The translations under genes and the position numbers were made by a program. DNA of 36,392 nt from Gamarada debralockiae (lineage: Eukaryota; Ascomycota; Leotiomycetes; Helotiales; Hyphodiscaceae), in NCBI GenBank assembly GCA_002803225.1, contig NXFV01001669.1, positions 1-36,392 on the forward strand. The letters are read 5' to 3'. Under the pieces are notes generated by a model. The model saw only the letters and a list, made by a program, of their open reading frames with translations. It was not told the origin of the DNA and ran no database searches. Positions 10,180 to 21,528 of the stretch are shown piece after piece. Within the stretch, counting starts at the first letter, position 1. Each line of letters begins with the position of its first letter.

Positions 10180-11140
10180 ATGCATCACTCACAACTTCTC
10201 CTTTTGGTCTCCTTCTTAGCAGCCAATGCTGTTGCTCTTCCTCTTAACATCAATCTTGGAGCATATTCACCTGCACTGGTAGTCGGTGATGGTGAAATAT
10301 CATTTGGAGGAAAGCAAGATGTATCGAATTTGATGAACGCTTTAGAAGGTGCCGCCGTCTCAGGTAAATGCTTCCAACATTAGGCATCCAAAGACACAAG
10401 ACTAATCAACTTCTAGGTGCCGCCGCAAATGGAGCAGCCAACGCAGCCCCAGCAGCCGCAGCTCCTGTAAGTATCTCTCCTCAACCCTTCAACTCTCAAA
10501 TCACTAACTTCATCTCCAGGCCGCAACCTCCTCCGCTCCAGCCGCTGCTCAACCCGCCGCAGCAAATGTCATTCCCACCGACCAAGGAAACGCCCAAATC
10601 ACAGCCCTCCAAGGAATGGGCAAGGAAATCGCACCCCGCGTCGTTCCATTAGTGAAGTCCGAGAAGCGCGACATCAACGGCTTCAACGCAGCGCTCAAGT
10701 ATGCCAGCGATGCCCTGAAGACCAGCCCCGAGGTCCAACTTGGAACGGAAGCTGCTGGAGTTGGTATCCTCCAGGAAGCGGGTATCAATGCTCCAGCTGC
10801 TCCCGCTGCTGCTAAAGTTGTTAAGGAGAGGGATGTCCAGGTTGGAGCTGGGGAGAAGAAGTTGAGAACTACGGTGACGACTATGTTTGTGAGAGGCGGA
10901 CCGGCTCCTGCTCAATCTGGTACGTCATCCTTTCTCTTATCTGGTTGTTTGATTGGGTTTGGATGAATGCTAATTTATATATGAACAAAAGCTCGCAACC
11001 TCGAGGACGCATCATCAGCGCCAGTTGAGAAACGCGTACCATCCCCAGGACTCGACGGCGTAAATTTGAATATGGCAGAGGGGCAGGTTGCTGAGCTCAC
11101 TTTCGTGGAGACAAGGGCGGTTGGCGAGGATGATGAGTGA
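10180..11140 (+). CDS. Small secreted Ala-rich protein with dibasic (Kex2-type) sites
   Basis: Four exons, 10180-10363, 10417-10466, 10520-10919 and 10992-11140, joined by GT-AG introns of 53, 53 and 72 nt, give about 260 residues. The N-terminus (MHHSQLLLLVSFLAANAVA) is a clear signal peptide with likely cleavage before LPLNIN. The mature start is LPLNINLGAYSPALVVGDGE, then an Ala/Pro-rich linker coded by the small exon 2 and the start of exon 3. KR dibasic sites follow SE in the middle (SEKRDING) and VE near the C-terminus (VEKRVPSP), so maturation by a Kex2-like protease is possible. There are few Cys residues, no transmembrane segment after the signal and an acidic C-terminus. I do not recognise an enzymatic domain; it may be a cell-surface protein or an effector-like secreted protein. 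Confidence 0.75.
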
Positions 11141-11711
11141 ATTTGAGGCAGGGGATGAAAATGATTGTATGATAGTATTTGGGTCGAATATGCAGTAAAG
11201 CTTGGGAATTATTACGGAGGACGGACGACTTATTTCTTAGTATAGACTCTTAGGGCCAATAGATGTAAAGAGCCCCCTAGTCGTTGACTCGTCCTGCTTC
11301 ACTCTCGGTTACGAACTGATGCGAATCATGTGATTTCATAGGGCGTCTCCCGCTTGGGGCAAGACTTTGCGAAACAATTAGCGACACCCCCAAGATTTAT
11401 GCATATTTTAGCACAAGGAACATTTGATGGGGGTATCGCGGTACAAAGTTACATATGTAAGAACTATGCGCCCAGAAAAATGAACAAGTACCGAACAATG
11501 CCCTGAGAGCCATCATTCGCAAGCTTCTTCAGTCTAAGGCAAAGACATGTTCTGACCCACTCACTCCAAACCTGCCAAGTGCAGCACAAGACTCTAAGAA
11601 AATGTTCGGCGTCAAGTGAGTGGGCTCTTGAGTGAGCACAGACGAAATGGAGACAGTGATTTCCCAAGCTTGGGGCATTTAGCAGTCCCCGACAGTTCAC
11701 AGAGTTCCTTT
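11141..11711. other. Tail-to-tail intergenic region
   Basis: 3' flanks of the secreted-protein gene and the class II aldolase gene; no gene seen. Confidence 0.4.
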
Positions 11712-12779
11712 CTATGTCCACTCCACATCTGCTGCAGGATCGGAATCCTTCGCCTCATTCACATACAATGGACACACTTCCACTTCTCTAGACCAAAGTC
11801 CCCAAGGGCGATCCTGCGAAGAGTCATTCATCTGCATGCATCCCACAACTTGGTCCTCATCCAAGTATCTTAACTCTCCATGCATACCGCCGTGGGGCGT
11901 ATTTCCAAAATGAGATGTTCCTATATCGGCGTTCCTCAACATGATAGCATTTGACTGCACATTGGCATTGGCGTGTGTATACACAGCCCTGTAGACCGCT
12001 TGTTTGATGCTAGTGCCGACTGTGGTGAATCCGTGATTCTTCATCAGGACCACGTTATGGTGGAGTGACGAAGAACCAGATTTAGAGAATGTGGAGGCAA
12101 GATTTGAGCCGAAGCGCTCGGAGTTCACGAGCATGCTTTGTACGTCTCCTGGCTGGTAAAGTGGTTTGATATCGTAATTTGGGACCTCAGTTCCTATCTT
12201 CAAATCAGCATCCGCTTCACCAATCCTATATTCGGCAACAAATTGGATTTACCAAGGAACCCCGCAATATGGAAAGCAGGCTTTATCGGCACACCATTCA
12301 TAGTATACGGCAAGACAGCCTCTGAATGGCTATGCACCACACTGTTGATGTGAGGAAATCGTTTGTATATCTCGCTATGAATGAAGCGTTCTTGATATCC
12401 TTTCTTTGCCTTGGCATCCACAGGCGAGCTGTCCTTTACATGGTATTGGATGAGATCGGATGGCGCGGAGACTAAAGCGGGGGCTTTATCGCCGGACATG
12501 ATGAAGATCTCTGGGTTGGAGGGGTGTCGAAGTGACACGTGACCGTAAGCATCAACGACTTTTTGGTAATGAAGTATGTGGTTAGCCGTTATGAGGGCTT
12601 GAAGCTATGAAGGGTTTAGCTGAGAACTTGGCACTTTGAGAGAAGGGAACAATAATAGAACCGTGGCAGTTGAGCTTTGTGTTAGCGTAACTTGTCACAA
12701 AAGGATGTTACCCGTATCGAGACTGATAGAGAGGACGAGTGAAATTTGACGAGGAACAGCTTACATCTGCTTGCTTCAT
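11712..12779 (-). CDS. Class II aldolase/adducin-family protein
   Basis: Three exons on the minus strand, 12779-12765 (five codons), 12604-12253 and 12193-11712, with introns of 160 and 59 nt, give about 282 residues. The first exon is inferred from ATGAAGCAAGCAGAT followed by GTAAGC; it joins in phase to LQALITANHILH. Family features include AYGHVSLRHP, the metal-binding His pair in VVHSHSEAV (about 96 and 98), a candidate acidic residue about 83 in HSEIY and the third His about 176 in MKNHGFTT. Zn2+-dependent members cleave sugar phosphates or act as decarboxylases or epimerases; fungal members of this size are mostly uncharacterised. No signal peptide, so cytosolic. The last 60 residues go beyond the core domain and are poorly conserved in character. 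Substrate unknown. Confidence 0.85.
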
Positions 12780-13651
12780 CTTGATGTTCGATTTGGTAGT
12801 GTCTCACTATAATTAATTCCAACGGAAGAGAAAATCGAAGTTGTTAGACGTAGGATTGTTGAAGTTATTCCAAGTTGTCTTTGTCCTGCCCCTCCCATCA
12901 TCACTCCACTGCAATGACGCATTCGGCTGTGGCGGCTTTCAGGGGTTCAATCACTGAAGCGAAGATTTGTACAGTAGCAACATCTCCTCTTATTCTTCCA
13001 TCTCCAGTCATTAATTCCCATTCTTTCCTATCAACTTTCATCAACTTTACCATCCTGTTCAATTGGTATAGTAGTCGTTCATCGAAGTGATCCCTTATCT
13101 TCAGGAGTACGGCGAAATGCGACGACAACCAACTTCAACCTACCTCTTGGCAGCCGCACAAAGGAACCGCTGACCCGCCAAAAATAGAAGGTGCATTGTA
13201 ATCAGGTGCCCTGTATCTCAACAACCACCTTCCAGAAGGATATCAGAAGCAGTCTTGACATGTATCTCATCCTGCGCGACATCGAATCGCATTGCCATGT
13301 GTAGGGGCTCCAGCAGACCTGAGGAAAGGAGGCTGTAGTTCAGTCAATCAGAAGCTAGCATTCGAATTGCCGATCAGGGCCAAGAGTTTAAGCTTCATTT
13401 TTAGCTTGCTAAACTCCAATGCTTCGTACTTCATTTGCCTTGGCAGCCTATGAGAGTTCAAATGGCGCCTGCAAAGAAGGAGGCTAGAAGTTATTCGCCT
13501 TCTGGTTTGAGATCCGAACGAAGATTTGCACGCTGATCTTATCTTGATTTTGGTGTCCCGCAGGAAACTACAAAATAGTGTATCCCCCGTGGGCGAATAT
13601 TCTTCTTGTTAAGTGCAAGGAGATCCTCTTATCAAGCTTATTCTCTTCATC
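12780..13651. promoter_or_regulatory. Shared divergent intergenic region (aldolase / RNase T2)
   Basis: About 870 bp between two divergent start codons; no gene seen. It must contain both promoters, but no individual site is clear enough to call. Confidence 0.35.
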
Positions 13652-15428
13652 ATGGATTCTATTTTGCTTGCGTCCCTGTTCGTACCTACCGTTCCTGCCG
13701 GCTCCCCAACGACTTGCTCAAATCCCCAATTGAGTTGTCAGAACACTACGGCTGTATCTGATCTTTGCTGCTTCAATGCACCAGGAGGTCAACTGCTTCA
13801 AACGCAATTCTGGGACACAAACCCAAGCACTGGTAAGTCTGCCAGCCGGAAGTGTTTCAGGGGTTGAAGTTGGCAGTTGAAGTTGGCATGAGGACACGTA
13901 ATAGTTCTCTTACGCCTTCAACCACTGACAACTCCCAGGTCCTTCCAATTCATGGACTATTCACGGGCTCTGGCCGGATCATTGTGATGGTACTTACGAC
14001 TCCAACTGCGATCCAGCCCGTGCGTACTCCAATATCACTGCCATTCTCAACTCCTATGGCAAAACCGACCTGCTTTCCTACATGAACAGCTACTGGTTGG
14101 ATGAGAATGGAGACAACGAGAGCTTCTGGGAGCACGAGTGGGCTAAGCATGGAACTTGCATCAGCACACTTAAGCCAAGCTGTTACACAGGTGTGTCATT
14201 GCGAGAGCAATCCCTTTCCGTTTCCGTCCCAATTCGCGAGCTCTAAGAGGCTATCCTACTTCTAAGTGGATACCTTGAGAGGAAAGACATGCATAGGAGC
14301 TTATCAAACCTCGCTTGGCTCTCTCTTGCGATCTTACCGAGCAACCGCTAACTCCTAAATCTTCAAAGGATACACCGCACAAGAAGAAGTCCCCGACTTC
14401 TTCCAAAAGACAGTAGATCTCTTTAAGACTCTCGATACTTACACGGTAAGGTATCTCATACACAGCACTGCATTGAGTGGAACATAATATTTCAATCGCT
14501 CTGTTCGTCTCAGCGATCCGAATGGGATATGGTGTTTCCAAGATATCGTATCACATGATCGTTCACTCTACATCAGTAACTGAATCAGAGGAATTCAGGA
14601 ATACCTTTTGAATCGTCCCCAGCGGATTATTCGAATTCCGGAGATGAAAAGAGCAATCGATATCTTTTATACCAATTGATGTGGTAGAATGGCTTTGCTG
14701 ATTTCAGATCTTAGACCCTGGCCAACGCAGGCATTGTTCCCTCCAGCACAAAGACCTACACGGCCGCCCAGATCCAAGCTGCCTTTAAGAACGATTTCGG
14801 CTACCAAGTAACCATCCAATGTGCCTCAGGTGCTCTTGATGAAGTCTGGTATTCGTTCGACGTCCGCGGTTCTATTCAGACCGGGACATTCGTCCCAACT
14901 TCACCAGTGGGCTCAACATCTAACTGCGCTTCAACCGGCATTAAGTATCTTCCCAAGTCTGGCAGCGCTTCCCCGACGACAACTACTAGCAGCGGCGGGT
15001 CTAGCCCCACCGGAGGAAGTGGCAGCTTCTCGGGAATTGGATATCTGAATGCGATCACGAGTGGCAGTCAAAAGGGCTGCTTAATTAGCACCGGCACTTG
15101 GTATTCGAGTGGTACATGTGCTACTTATACCGCTACATCCTCAGGTAAGATTTAACTATCAAGAATGTCTTGAGAAGATGCTGACATAGTTCTCATAGGC
15201 TCTGGCTTCACTCTGAAAAGTTCAAAAGGCGCTTGTGGCATTTCAAGCTCGACATTCACTTGTGGATCAGGCGTGACTGCTACCGTTTTCACTTCAAGCA
15301 ATGAATATCTGTCGTATGGTGGAAGCACAACTTTCTATGCTGCGGCTGTTCCCAGCGGATCTACCCAGCAAGCTGTGTACACTACTTCAAAGAGTGTCAG
15401 TGTCAGCTTCGAGTGGCAGAGCGTCTAA
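13652..15428 (+). CDS. Secreted ribonuclease T2 with C-terminal extension
   Basis: Five exons, 13652-13832, 13939-14190, 14369-14445, 14715-15144 and 15199-15428, encode about 389 residues with a signal peptide (MDSILLASLFVPTVPAG). Both T2 active-site blocks are intact: IHGLWPDHCDG (His about 69) and FWEHEWAKHGTC (His 126, Glu 127, Lys 130, His 131). It should cleave single-stranded RNA through a 2',3'-cyclic phosphate, outside the cell or in the vacuole. Paired Cys residues in the T2 core (TTCSN, LSCQN, LCCFN, SNCDP, GTC, SCYTG) fit the family's disulfides. After the catalytic domain a Ser/Thr/Gly-rich linker (about 275-290) leads to a roughly 100-residue C-terminal domain, as in Rny1-type fungal enzymes. 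Intron 3 is 269 nt, long for this window. Nearest homologues are likely host- or nutrient-related secreted RNases. Confidence 0.92.
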
Positions 15429-16141
15429 GAGGCGGAAATATAGTTATTGGATGTCAATTTAACGAATGCTTCAATTTCCCTTCCCTGAATGTTTTTACGT
15501 ACTTGAGAAGTTCCACGTGACTAACACGTGCCGCAGTATTCTGGAGAGGTAGGTCTGTATCGAGACTTAAAGAGGAAATCCCTCTTCAAAGACCTTCATT
15601 CCTTCTCTAGATTCATCTCGCCAAGTATGTGTAACCCTTTCGTGCTGTTCCTATTATCCTTTGACAAGGGGACCAGTCAGCAAATGACTTTGCTCAAGTG
15701 AAGGTCCTCGCGCTTAAAATTACGAGCCTTCTCACTCAATTGGTCAGCGAATCACGCCACGCCCTATGCGACCTGGATTCCAGCCTTATCCAACAAACTC
15801 ATTCCGGATATCTGGTTTGCATTTATGCAGGTCCATCGCTCGAGACCACTGAACGTTTGCTTTCGAGCAAGGCCAGAGTTCGGCGGCTGTTTTCGCCCCC
15901 ATCCCACCACCCTTCAGCCGCCAGCACAGCATTTCCAGCAATTTTGAAACCTGAATGCTCGTAGGGCTTAGCACAACTTTCCTCTCGATGTACCTATCAG
16001 AAATGTTGGTGATGACACGGCGGCTATCCATTTGGGCCGCTTCTCCAGAACAAAAAGGGACGGTGTTTGGGTCAACAGGTCCAAAAACCTCAGATGCAAC
16101 CTTTCGTCTCATGTTTATTTTCTTCTTTATGCCATTGAAGT
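15429..16141. other. Intergenic
   Basis: 3' end of the RNase T2 gene and promoter of the lectin-like gene; no gene seen. Confidence 0.35.
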
Positions 16142-17610
16142 ATGTTCTTCAAACACCATGCGAAGGATGGTGGTGGTGGAGGTGAAGCATACAGTACGTT
16201 GGAGCCAGTTGAAGTACGAAACAAACATTTACCATCATGGTCGCTGGCGGTGGTTTCTGAGAAGCAAGTGGTGATCTATGATGAGACACAATTGACCGTT
16301 TTCGATGGCATCGAGGTTGTGGGGAAGCACGAAAAAGTGGCCCATGCCATTTGGCCATTGTGGCGGAAATTGTTCTTTTTCGCCGGGCTAGCTATTGTCA
16401 TTACTACAGTTGCTGTACTTGCAGGAGTGTTTGGGTCGAGGAGAAGCCATGCAAAAGCAAACTCCTCGGAATCGAATTCGGCAGCTCCATTCAATGTCAG
16501 TTTCCCGCTGGATACGGCAGCCTCCCCCCGAAACATTGCAGCCGTATCCTACACCTTGCAATCAACGAATAATACGAGACTGTACTACCAAGACGATGCA
16601 GGCCTCCTTTGGGAGGTAGTGAATAATGGATCGTCGTGGAGCAGCCAAGAGCTCGGATTCACAGCTGCAAATGGGTCTGCTCTTGCCGCAGCGGCCTCAG
16701 TTCCATTCGTAAGCATCCACTTCTGCTGAATAACATGCAAATCTAACGGTGTAGGGAATCAACGTCTACTACCTCGACTCCGAGCACATCATCCACGACA
16801 TCTTCTACAATACATCAACCAGCTCATGGAGTACCGGAACACTGTCAAGTCAAGGATATAAAGCTCTGTCCAACTCCAGCTTGACAGCATTACTCCACCA
16901 ATGCTCTCTTTGCGCCAACAACACCGTGATCGCTTTTCAAGACGAGGACGGAAACGTGCAAATTGGCAATGGAACAGAAGCGGGCTGGACTTTGACACAA
17001 TTGGAGCTTGATCCGGTGACGGGCACTGGGCTGGCTCTACAGCCGTATTATGTCAAGGACGAGCAGGACCAGATCAATCTTTATTATCAAAAAACAAATG
17101 GGAATCTTAGTTTGGCGGCTTGGAGGCCGGATTTGGGCGGGGATGGAGGTAAGATCCCTTTCTTCCCCAACAAAATAGAGCTGCATAGTATCACAGGTTT
17201 TGAAACTCACTAATTGTCGACGAACAGTGAACGATTGGAGTCCTAATTTTGAGGAGCTTCATCCACTCCCAGAAGGCTCTCTCATCGCCGCCGCGTCGTC
17301 CCTCTCAAGTTCATCGACCGGATCCGCTAGCTGGATAGAAGTCCTGTCCCTTTCAAACATTGGAATTGAGGTCGATACATGGTCAGGCGGCATCAACAAC
17401 TGGCTGCAAAACGGTTCCCATCCTTCCACGATGTCGAATTCGACGTCGGACGTCTCTTACAAATCTGTTGCTGTTACGGCACTAGGGAATGCATTTGCTA
17501 TTGCAAGCGCACCGGGGAAGGAAGACGTCATTCAGTCGTGGCAGCTTCAAGATGATATTACCGATTGGAAGGAGACGGGCAACGTGGATATTGGGGGTGC
17601 TTGGCGGTGA
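16142..17610 (+). CDS. Membrane-anchored fucose-specific-lectin-like protein
   Basis: Three exons, 16142-16708, 16755-17148 and 17228-17610, with introns of 46 and 79 nt, give about 447 residues. The N-terminal 76 residues are cytosolic-type and include YSTLEPVEV and DETQLTVFDG blocks; a transmembrane segment follows at about 77-98 (FFFAGLAIVITTVAVLAGVF), then a Ser/Asn-rich stalk and a C-terminal domain outside the membrane. That domain has the repeating blade pattern of the Aleuria-type fungal fucose lectin fold: IAAVSYTLQ...RLYYQDDAG, GINVYYLDSE, VIAFQDEDGNVQ and INLYYQKTNG, each with a W/G-rich strand. It should bind sugars at the cell surface, but individual fucose-contact residues cannot be confirmed by eye and binding may be lost. 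There are many NxS/T sites in the ectodomain. Single-copy context; no partner gene nearby. Confidence 0.8.
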
Positions 17611-18401
17611 CTTAGTGAGATATTCGACAATGGTCTTTGTCTTCTGTATTTGTACCCCTGTTTTGATCTCTCTGCCTACTTAGTCTAAATCTTTCACAGT
17701 CACATGTTAAGTACAGGTTGTGGTTGCCTTGCCCCTTTTCACACCAAAAGCCATGTGGTTCGCTCGCACTTGCACGGGCAGCGAAGGTTGTCGATTTTCA
17801 AAGAAGATTGAGGGGTTATTGCTTCCCACAATTTTCCACTTTACGCGAGAACAGGTTCTTGACATGTCAGAACTCCTCGATTTGTTGATCCTAGCGGGCT
17901 AGGACGCGTTCGTGGGCCGCTTGGGTTGTGGGGTCGCAGCCAAGCAACTGGCTTGATTGGTTGCTTTTTCGGGCCCCTTAAATGGTCGATGACAATCAGC
18001 TTGTCATGCCGCTAGCTTTATCTTCTCTTCCTTCTCCAATCCCAGCTGCACAACCTTCACAAATTGACGAGTTAGTTTGTTGTTGCCTGTGGAGATGAAA
18101 GGCCTCAGAGTGATCGCCGAAGTATTGCTTTAACAAGGTGACGTGTGAATGTTGGTTGCGACCGTGGAGTAGTTGTGACCAACATGACAGCAGGACTTTC
18201 ACCGAGCATACGAATCGGTATTGGCTTTCAGTAGGGTCTGTTTACTTCGCGAAATCACGTCCTTCATGCGACCGTCAGAGAAAGACGTGTCTAAAGCCTA
18301 AGAGCATTTCTTTCCATAGTTTGGGAACTATATATCAAGGTCCAAAGTCATATTACTCCTACGATTGGAAATTCTTGACAACTGCTCCATAAGACTTCAA
18401 C
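17611..18401. other. Intergenic
   Basis: No supportable gene or RNA. Confidence 0.35.
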
Positions 18402-18731
18402 ATGTCAGACTTCCTCCGCCCTAATGCCCGGCGTAGGCATGGCAAGAAACAACACCAGCCCAATTTCCGTTTATTTGATGAAGAGAAACATTCATCGCCA
18501 AACAAAGCAGACTCATCGGGGAAAGTAATGGAGGACGTCACGAAACAAGTCCTGTCAAGAAATCGAGCAGGTTCACGCGAACGGCCAGACAGTGACGATG
18601 AACACAAGCGAACTTCAGAATGGAATATGCTGACTGAGAGCTCGCATGAGATGGTGAGCCAGTCTGGGACGCAAGGGAAGCATTGTGATGAGAATGAGAT
18701 GCGGAGTCGGGAGAATAAGATGTGCTTCTGA
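18402..18731 (+). CDS. Doubtful small hypothetical protein, disordered
   Basis: The frame from the ATG at 18402 encodes 109 residues, very rich in Ser, Arg, Lys, Glu and Asp and with no domain; it starts MSDFLRPNARRRHGKK. A clean intron (18841-18889: GTAAGT, TTCTAAC branch, GTAG) lies just beyond the stop, which suggests the real transcript goes further. One alternative removes about 79 nt from GTGAGC at 18656, then exon to 18840, then exon from 18890 to a TAA near 18981, giving about 140 residues; its first intron has a weak branch site. A long opposite-strand frame over the same DNA looks like a shadow. I do not recognise it. Confidence 0.35.
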   Translation: MSDFLRPNARRRHGKKQHQPNFRLFDEEKHSSPNKADSSGKVMEDVTKQVLSRNRAGSRERPDSDDEHKRTSEWNMLTESSHEMVSQSGTQGKHCDENEMRSRENKMCF

Positions 18732-18840
18732 GCAATGGGAAGTGGGGCACGACAGTCAAATGAAACAGCCACACTGCGCAGATAAGAATGCGAGCGCGAA
18801 CACGCCGGACAGACGAGATAGGAGAGAGCTCAACAAAGCA

Positions 18841-18889
18841 GTAAGTTATTCCTGTCTTGTATTGAAGAGGATGTTCTAACTGTCGGTAG
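18841..18889 (+). other. Well-formed intron without a confirmed host gene
   Basis: GTAAGT donor, TTCTAAC branch and GGTAG acceptor, 49 nt, the length typical of this window. It implies plus-strand transcription here, consistent with an extended version of the small gene at 18402. Confidence 0.4.
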
Positions 18890-18981
18890 GGCTCAAATTG
18901 CTCGTCGCGGGTGAGGACGTCTTCAATGTGGGTGTTTTGGGTCAAAATTTGGAAAGCTCCCGGAAATTTCCAATCCGAGAG

Positions 18982-19995
18982 GGGTTAAAGAGTAGTCTTG
19001 GCACGACCCAGTATTCACGCTCACTTGGGAAGTTGTGAACACTCTGTCAACGACGCGGGGTCTTCACAAAGATATTCAACGCATCAGTCACGAAATCTGA
19101 TAGTCAAACTTGGTGTGAAATTCCACATTGCTGTTCAGTATACCTTGCAAGAGGATGGGGATTAGATGTGTTGTCACAGCGAATCTCTTAATCAATGAAT
19201 CGGGGGTTTCGGGACAGTATGGTACTGTTTTTGTATGTCATCTTGAATGGATAGGGACAGTCTGTACAAGTAATCTTTTCTTGGAGCATACTCTGGGCAG
19301 CAGAACGTTAGAATATCAGAGAAGTCAACGGTTTTACCAGGTAATCTTCGATCTATCCTGACACCATACCACTGCTCTCCATGTTCCAGAAGGTTACGGA
19401 GGCGCAAGAATGCACGTCAGCTCCCTAGCCCTCCGTCCCCATTGCACTTTTCACCCCTGTGCCATGCTAACCCTGCCCCTTTCTGGGATGTGTAACATCA
19501 TTGAGCCGTTGATGTTATCGATTCAACGATCTGTGTCGCCATCAAAGCTTCAAAGGAAAGTAACCTCTCAAGGCCATTGTAGTCGATGGCTGAGCAGATT
19601 CTCTCAGCCGAATGATATCATTAACGCTCGAGAATGGCCTCGATTCTGCCTTTTCATGCAAGATTTGCTATTAATTGGCGAGGCTGCCTGCTGCAGCCTG
19701 ATTCGAAACGGGCCACCGCCGATGTACCTGCATGGGTGGATGTTGGTTTGCGTGCAACCAACATGTCGCCTAATCATAATTGGGACGGCTGAGTTCTGCA
19801 TGTCAAGACCCCCTTGCCATTCGGATAGCGGGATGTTTGAAGCTGAAAGGCTGTGTCGACGAACCCCTCGTTGATGGTTGTGATAAAAAGAAGTGATGGT
19901 CGTCTGAGAAGTTCTTTGAATTCCCTCTTCTCATCTTGAATCACCCAATTCAATCTGCCCTATAAACATCGAAATTCAACTCATTAAAAGTCGTC
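18982..19995. other. Intergenic, promoter side of the T5orf172 gene
   Basis: No supportable gene. TGATAAAAAG at about 19881-19890, some 110 bp before the ATG at 19996, is a possible TATA-like element. Confidence 0.3.
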
Positions 19996-21528
19996 ATGTC
20001 GACAGACTTAACACCCCGCAACCGCCGTGCCTCTCGCAGGTCAGATGGGAACGCAGATCGATCAAGTCCTCTCTCGTCTTCTCCAGTGGGACTTACCAGA
20101 AAGTCAAGAGGCCGTCCCAGTCTAGGGGAAATATCAACAAATTCCTCCACGTCAAGCAAATTATCAAACCTCTTCGATGAAGAGACGTTGACTTTCTCAC
20201 GTCCTGGGTCTCCGACAACCCCACCTTGCGATACATCACCTCCACCCTGCGAGGACATTACGTCCAAAGCCTGCTCTGTTGCACAAAATATAGACAACTC
20301 ATCTCATGCGGAACCCAAAACAAGGAGGCAAGCCCAGAGGGACGAAACGCGTTCCAAGTCACCCGAAAGTGCGAATACCTCCTTGAAAGTCCCTCGCATG
20401 CGAGCCAGCTCCAGAAGATCTATGCCATCAAGTGATAGAGAACCCCATCCTCCACCACTTAGGTCCCATCTTGCTCCGGGGAATAATGTGACAGGACACC
20501 AGCGAGCCAGCTCTGCTCCAATGATTCCTTTCAGACGTGAAGAGTCTTTGGACGTGGACCGGCTTCAGCTTCCTGGGAGATTCGAGTCCCAGAGCTCCAA
20601 ATTCGATGTGGAAACCAATTACGAGACCGAAAAATTGCTGATTGAGACAATTATCGATCCCAATGAAGGGAAAGATGAGGATGGCCAATCCACTGCTACC
20701 GAGGTCCAAGAGGACGACGACGAAATGGACGATGAATCATACCTGTCCTCTGACGCCGGCAACTCGATTCAAAACGGGCCCTCCGCGGATGATTCAGTGG
20801 AATCTCCACAGTCGCCATTCATTCCATACACCTGCATAAAGGGGCGTCCTAAGGTGCGAAGAGTCCAAGGCGAACGGTCGATTAATAGCGATATTCTGAA
20901 GCTCATTAAAGTGAAGCACGAGAAAGGCGAAAAGCGAGGATGGATCTACATCGCCGAATCCGTGAAGTATGGGCCACAAAAGCTCAAAATTGGTAAGAGC
21001 AAAGGGACGCCGGACAAGCGCATTGAGAAGCTGCAAGAATGCGGACTCGAGTTGAAGGAAGTCCCAGACGAGCAAAAGAATCCTTTCTACCATTTTTCGT
21101 TTGTGGAAAGGGTGGTCCACCTACAGCTTGGCGACCAGAGGCTGAAGCTCAAATGCCAGAACCAGGGAAGAAAGGTGCATGGGCATATTGAATGGTTTGA
21201 GGTTGATCGCAAGAAAGCTTTAAGCGTTGTGGAGATATGGCGTAACTGGATACTGGTACAGAAACCCTTCGACTCAGAAGGGAGATTGACGCCGTATTGG
21301 CGATGGCGGGCGGAAGCACTCGAGGCATCAATTGCGAATACCAAATGGGAGGAATGGACCCAGCCACCGGAATGGTATTATTATGTCTTTCTTATCAAGT
21401 CTCACTTTGCTCGCACTAGGAAAGACGTTTGTTTCTACGTCACGAGCCTTGTTGTAACATTACTTTCCTTAGTGGGGCATGGAGGCAAAGGCGTAATTTG
21501 GGCTGTCATATTTTTATTGGTTTTGTAA
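19996..21528 (+). CDS. T5orf172 (GIY-YIG-superfamily) domain protein with C-terminal membrane tail
   Basis: An intronless frame of 510 residues. Residues 1-260 are Ser/Pro/Arg-rich and disordered, with an acidic stretch (EVQEDDDEMDDESYLSS). The T5orf172 domain (also called the MUG113 domain, GIY-YIG superfamily) spans about 295-420: GWIYIAESVKYGPQKLKIGK gives the core strands with K-I-G-K-S in place of YIG, followed by RIEKLQECG, then FVERVVHLQL with the Glu expected to bind metal, and HIEWFEVDRKKALSVVEIW. This family is common in fungi, often in many copies; biochemical function is largely untested and nuclease activity is only assumed. The last about 35 residues (YVTSLVVTLLSLVG and WAVIFLLVL) are hydrophobic, so it may be tail-anchored. 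Whether those residues are truly membrane-inserted is inference. Confidence 0.82.
   Translation: MSTDLTPRNRRASRRSDGNADRSSPLSSSPVGLTRKSRGRPSLGEISTNSSTSSKLSNLFDEETLTFSRPGSPTTPPCDTSPPPCEDITSKACSVAQNIDNSSHAEPKTRRQAQRDETRSKSPESANTSLKVPRMRASSRRSMPSSDREPHPPPLRSHLAPGNNVTGHQRASSAPMIPFRREESLDVDRLQLPGRFESQSSKFDVETNYETEKLLIETIIDPNEGKDEDGQSTATEVQEDDDEMDDESYLSSDAGNSIQNGPSADDSVESPQSPFIPYTCIKGRPKVRRVQGERSINSDILKLIKVKHEKGEKRGWIYIAESVKYGPQKLKIGKSKGTPDKRIEKLQECGLELKEVPDEQKNPFYHFSFVERVVHLQLGDQRLKLKCQNQGRKVHGHIEWFEVDRKKALSVVEIWRNWILVQKPFDSEGRLTPYWRWRAEALEASIANTKWEEWTQPPEWYYYVFLIKSHFARTRKDVCFYVTSLVVTLLSLVGHGGKGVIWAVIFLLVL

Noticed and set aside
19410..19874. 154-residue plus-strand frame
   Set aside because: No recognisable motif, Cys/Arg/His-rich random look, and it sits in the promoter of the T5orf172 gene.
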